Below are positions 62,241 through 64,000 of a stretch of DNA of 64,000 nt, piece by piece. The DNA is from Carnegiea gigantea (taxonomy: Eukaryota > Streptophyta > Magnoliopsida > Caryophyllales > Cactaceae): assembly GCA_029747015.1 (NCBI GenBank), contig JAKOGI010000356.1, forward strand, positions 100,001 through 164,000, written 5' to 3'. The position numbers and the translations under genes are program-made. Each line of letters begins with the position of its first letter. Position 1 is the stretch's first letter. The notes below the pieces were generated by a model. That model saw only the letters and a list, made by a program, of their open reading frames with translations, had not been told where the DNA came from and ran no database searches.

Positions 62241-64000
62241 TAAAATTTTGTTAATAGAGAGTGGAGACATAATTGTAATTTTACATTTGTACATTGTCAT
62301 ATAAATATACATCCGGACTTCTAGGGTCGGTGAGCTTTTCCTTTCTCTAAATCTTTGTTGTCTTAAATTGTTACCACAAGTGCACGGCTTAGCTGGTAGC
62401 TTGAAGCCGTCAAGTACGGTCGTGTCCACGGGGAACTTGCTTCCAATCACCAAATTCAACTTAAAACACTCAATTAAGGCTCTTCTTCACAATTTAATTT
62501 TCCTCCCCTGCCACCATCCACTCAGCCGTCTCTCATCGCCTCATCTCTCGGTCTCGCTTAGCCTCAGGTGCAGCCTCAGTCCCCTCACTGTGGTCACAAC
62601 ATAGGATGCCTTGCCATACTCCAGCTACCTCGACCCACTATACCACGCCCTTTCCACTTCGCGATACCCTGGTGCTAGGTGCTTCCATGGGTCCTGGTCA
62701 CCATCTTCATTGCTATCGGGCCACGGCAGTAGCCTTCCACCCCTTCCTTCATCAGTGTGGACCATGAATATCACTACTTATGTTACCACGGCTCTTGCTT
62801 GAGTACTTGTCCTGGGAAATGCAACTTACATCATGTGTCATCATGCATCAACTCTAAGGCATGCTTCGTGGAACTATCTTGCAACCGCCCTCTACAACTT
62901 TGGTAGTTCTAGGTCTTCATCAGCCAAATCTGGTTTACTCTTATTGGCTTCGGGTCGATCAACTCATTCAGGCATGATCTTTGCTATTATATCCAAAGAT
63001 ACATTATGTGAGGTATATAATATATCTCATGCTTTACCCACCTTGCCTCTCGCTTTAATACTACTAGCTCGGCTAGAGCACTGGATCTCAAGGTATGCTC
63101 ACTAACGTATCTAAGGGCTCTGATCGGTCTATGGAGGATTACTTATGTCATATTAAAACCCTTGTTGATTCTCTTATTGCTATTCAGAGTCCTATTTCTG
63201 ATCTTGAGTTGATTCAGTTTACTATGTCTAGATTGCCACCTGATTATCATAATTTTGTTACTACTTATTCTATGATGTCTGGTTGTCACATCGTTGATGA
63301 TTTACTGTCCAAACTAACTTTCTCTGAGCAGCAGATGAAATTTCAATCCAATAGAGAAACTCAGGTTCATTCGGCCTACTTGATACTCTTAGCATTGGCG
63401 GATCTATGTTGTACGTTAGGGTGTCTATGGACATCCCTAGCCAAAATAAAAAATTCTAATGAGCCATATTTTAAAAGGGATTAAATTGATATATATGAAC
63501 ACTCCGAAAATGGGTGGTTTAATACATGGACACCCCTATTTTATACGTCTAGATCTGCCACTAACTCTTAGTACTAGTAATAACAATCAAGGGAGTGATT
63601 CTCACAATAAAAATAATAATAATTGTAATAATGGTCAAGGGAAGAGTAATGGTGGTCATCAGAACTGGAACAACAAGGGTGGAGGTGGAAACAATAGAGG
63701 AAGGAACCGCACCAACAACCGCGCCACTTGGCAGAATGATTCCACCTCCAGGAGTATGTCTACTGGTATTGTATTGGTAATTCGGACATTTCATCATTAC
63801 GTAATTATTGTGCTTCTGCTTTAGATACTCACAGTTTGTCTGTACGCACTAATCGGTCAGAAAAGATATCAGGATCTCATCCTAATGTATTTGCCAAATC
63901 TATCATGCTCCAGATCATTCCACTGATGCTTTTCCTAGTCGTTATCAACCTTACCAACAACTATTGCTCCTTGCATATGCTACATTCAATTCTGTATATG
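62241..64000 (+). mobile_element. Copia-A': second copy of the Copia fragment beside TPS-3
   Basis: It starts TGTTAATAGAGAGTGG at the same flank position as Copia-A beside TPS-1 and runs to the window end. It includes a gag stretch at 63095-63484 (SKGSDRSMEDYLCHIKTLVD, FTMSRLPPDYHNFVTTY, DDLLSKLTFSEQQ), as in UBN2-type Copia gag. It lacks the Ty3 insertion (empty site CTATG at 63222-63226) and the MULE-like insertion (empty site at 63764-63772). The primer-site region is replaced by a short piece of Ty3-LTR-like sequence at about 62370-62440. Confidence 0.8.

Overview
This is nuclear DNA from a flowering plant, probably a dicot or magnoliid. The window holds intron-split terpene synthase genes of the seven-exon TPS-a type, Copia, Ty3 and L1-type retrotransposons, a Cassandra TRIM with 5S-like LTRs, long TA/CA microsatellites and an endogenous caulimovirid. 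There is no bacterial-style operon, and I found no tRNA gene. Species cannot be fixed from the sequence alone.

The only host genes I can support are three copies of a sesquiterpene-synthase-like gene, all on the + strand. TPS-1 is only a last exon (479-772). TPS-2 runs from 35254 to 38991 and TPS-3 from 58064 to 61747. Neither of the two complete-length copies reads as intact. TPS-2 has AGG where TPS-3 has its ATG and has lost the first acidic residue of the NSE/DTE metal site. TPS-3 keeps both metal motifs but lacks one base at the end of exon 2, which shifts the frame. The 3' flanks are also duplicated, so this is a tandem gene array that has been spread apart and eroded by mobile elements.

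Layout. 1-478: element-filled intron 6 of TPS-1. 1276-17918: a Copia fragment split twice, by a 7.36-kb gag-protease-only Ty3 element (2430-9791, 5-bp target duplication) and by a 7.18-kb element (10343-17518, 9-bp target duplication, Mutator-like terminal inverted repeats). The second element carries a nearly complete but broken pararetrovirus genome. 17919-20630: duplicated TPS flank and anonymous DNA. 20630-28925: a minus-strand Copia relic interrupted by a full plus-strand Copia (23076-28099, 207-bp LTRs, 5-bp target duplication). 29166-34115: microsatellite, a small TIR element, a 27-28 bp minisatellite and a 2.76-kb hAT-like element. 34640-38991: duplicated promoter and TPS-2. 39000-41280: duplicated flank and a Copia tail. 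43687-48240: LINE remains. 48236-50360: microsatellites split by an LTR-like block. 50365-55540: local repeats. 55550-56273: Cassandra. 56355-57605: RNase H relic. 57900-61747: TPS-3. 62241-64000: a second copy of the Copia fragment seen at the left end.

Because the Copia fragment beside TPS-3 is the uninterrupted counterpart of the one beside TPS-1, the two large insertions can be placed to the base and ordered in time: TPS duplication, then Copia insertion, then a second duplication, then the Ty3 and pararetrovirus-bearing insertions beside TPS-1 only. The most unusual object is the pararetrovirus enclosed by transposon-like termini.
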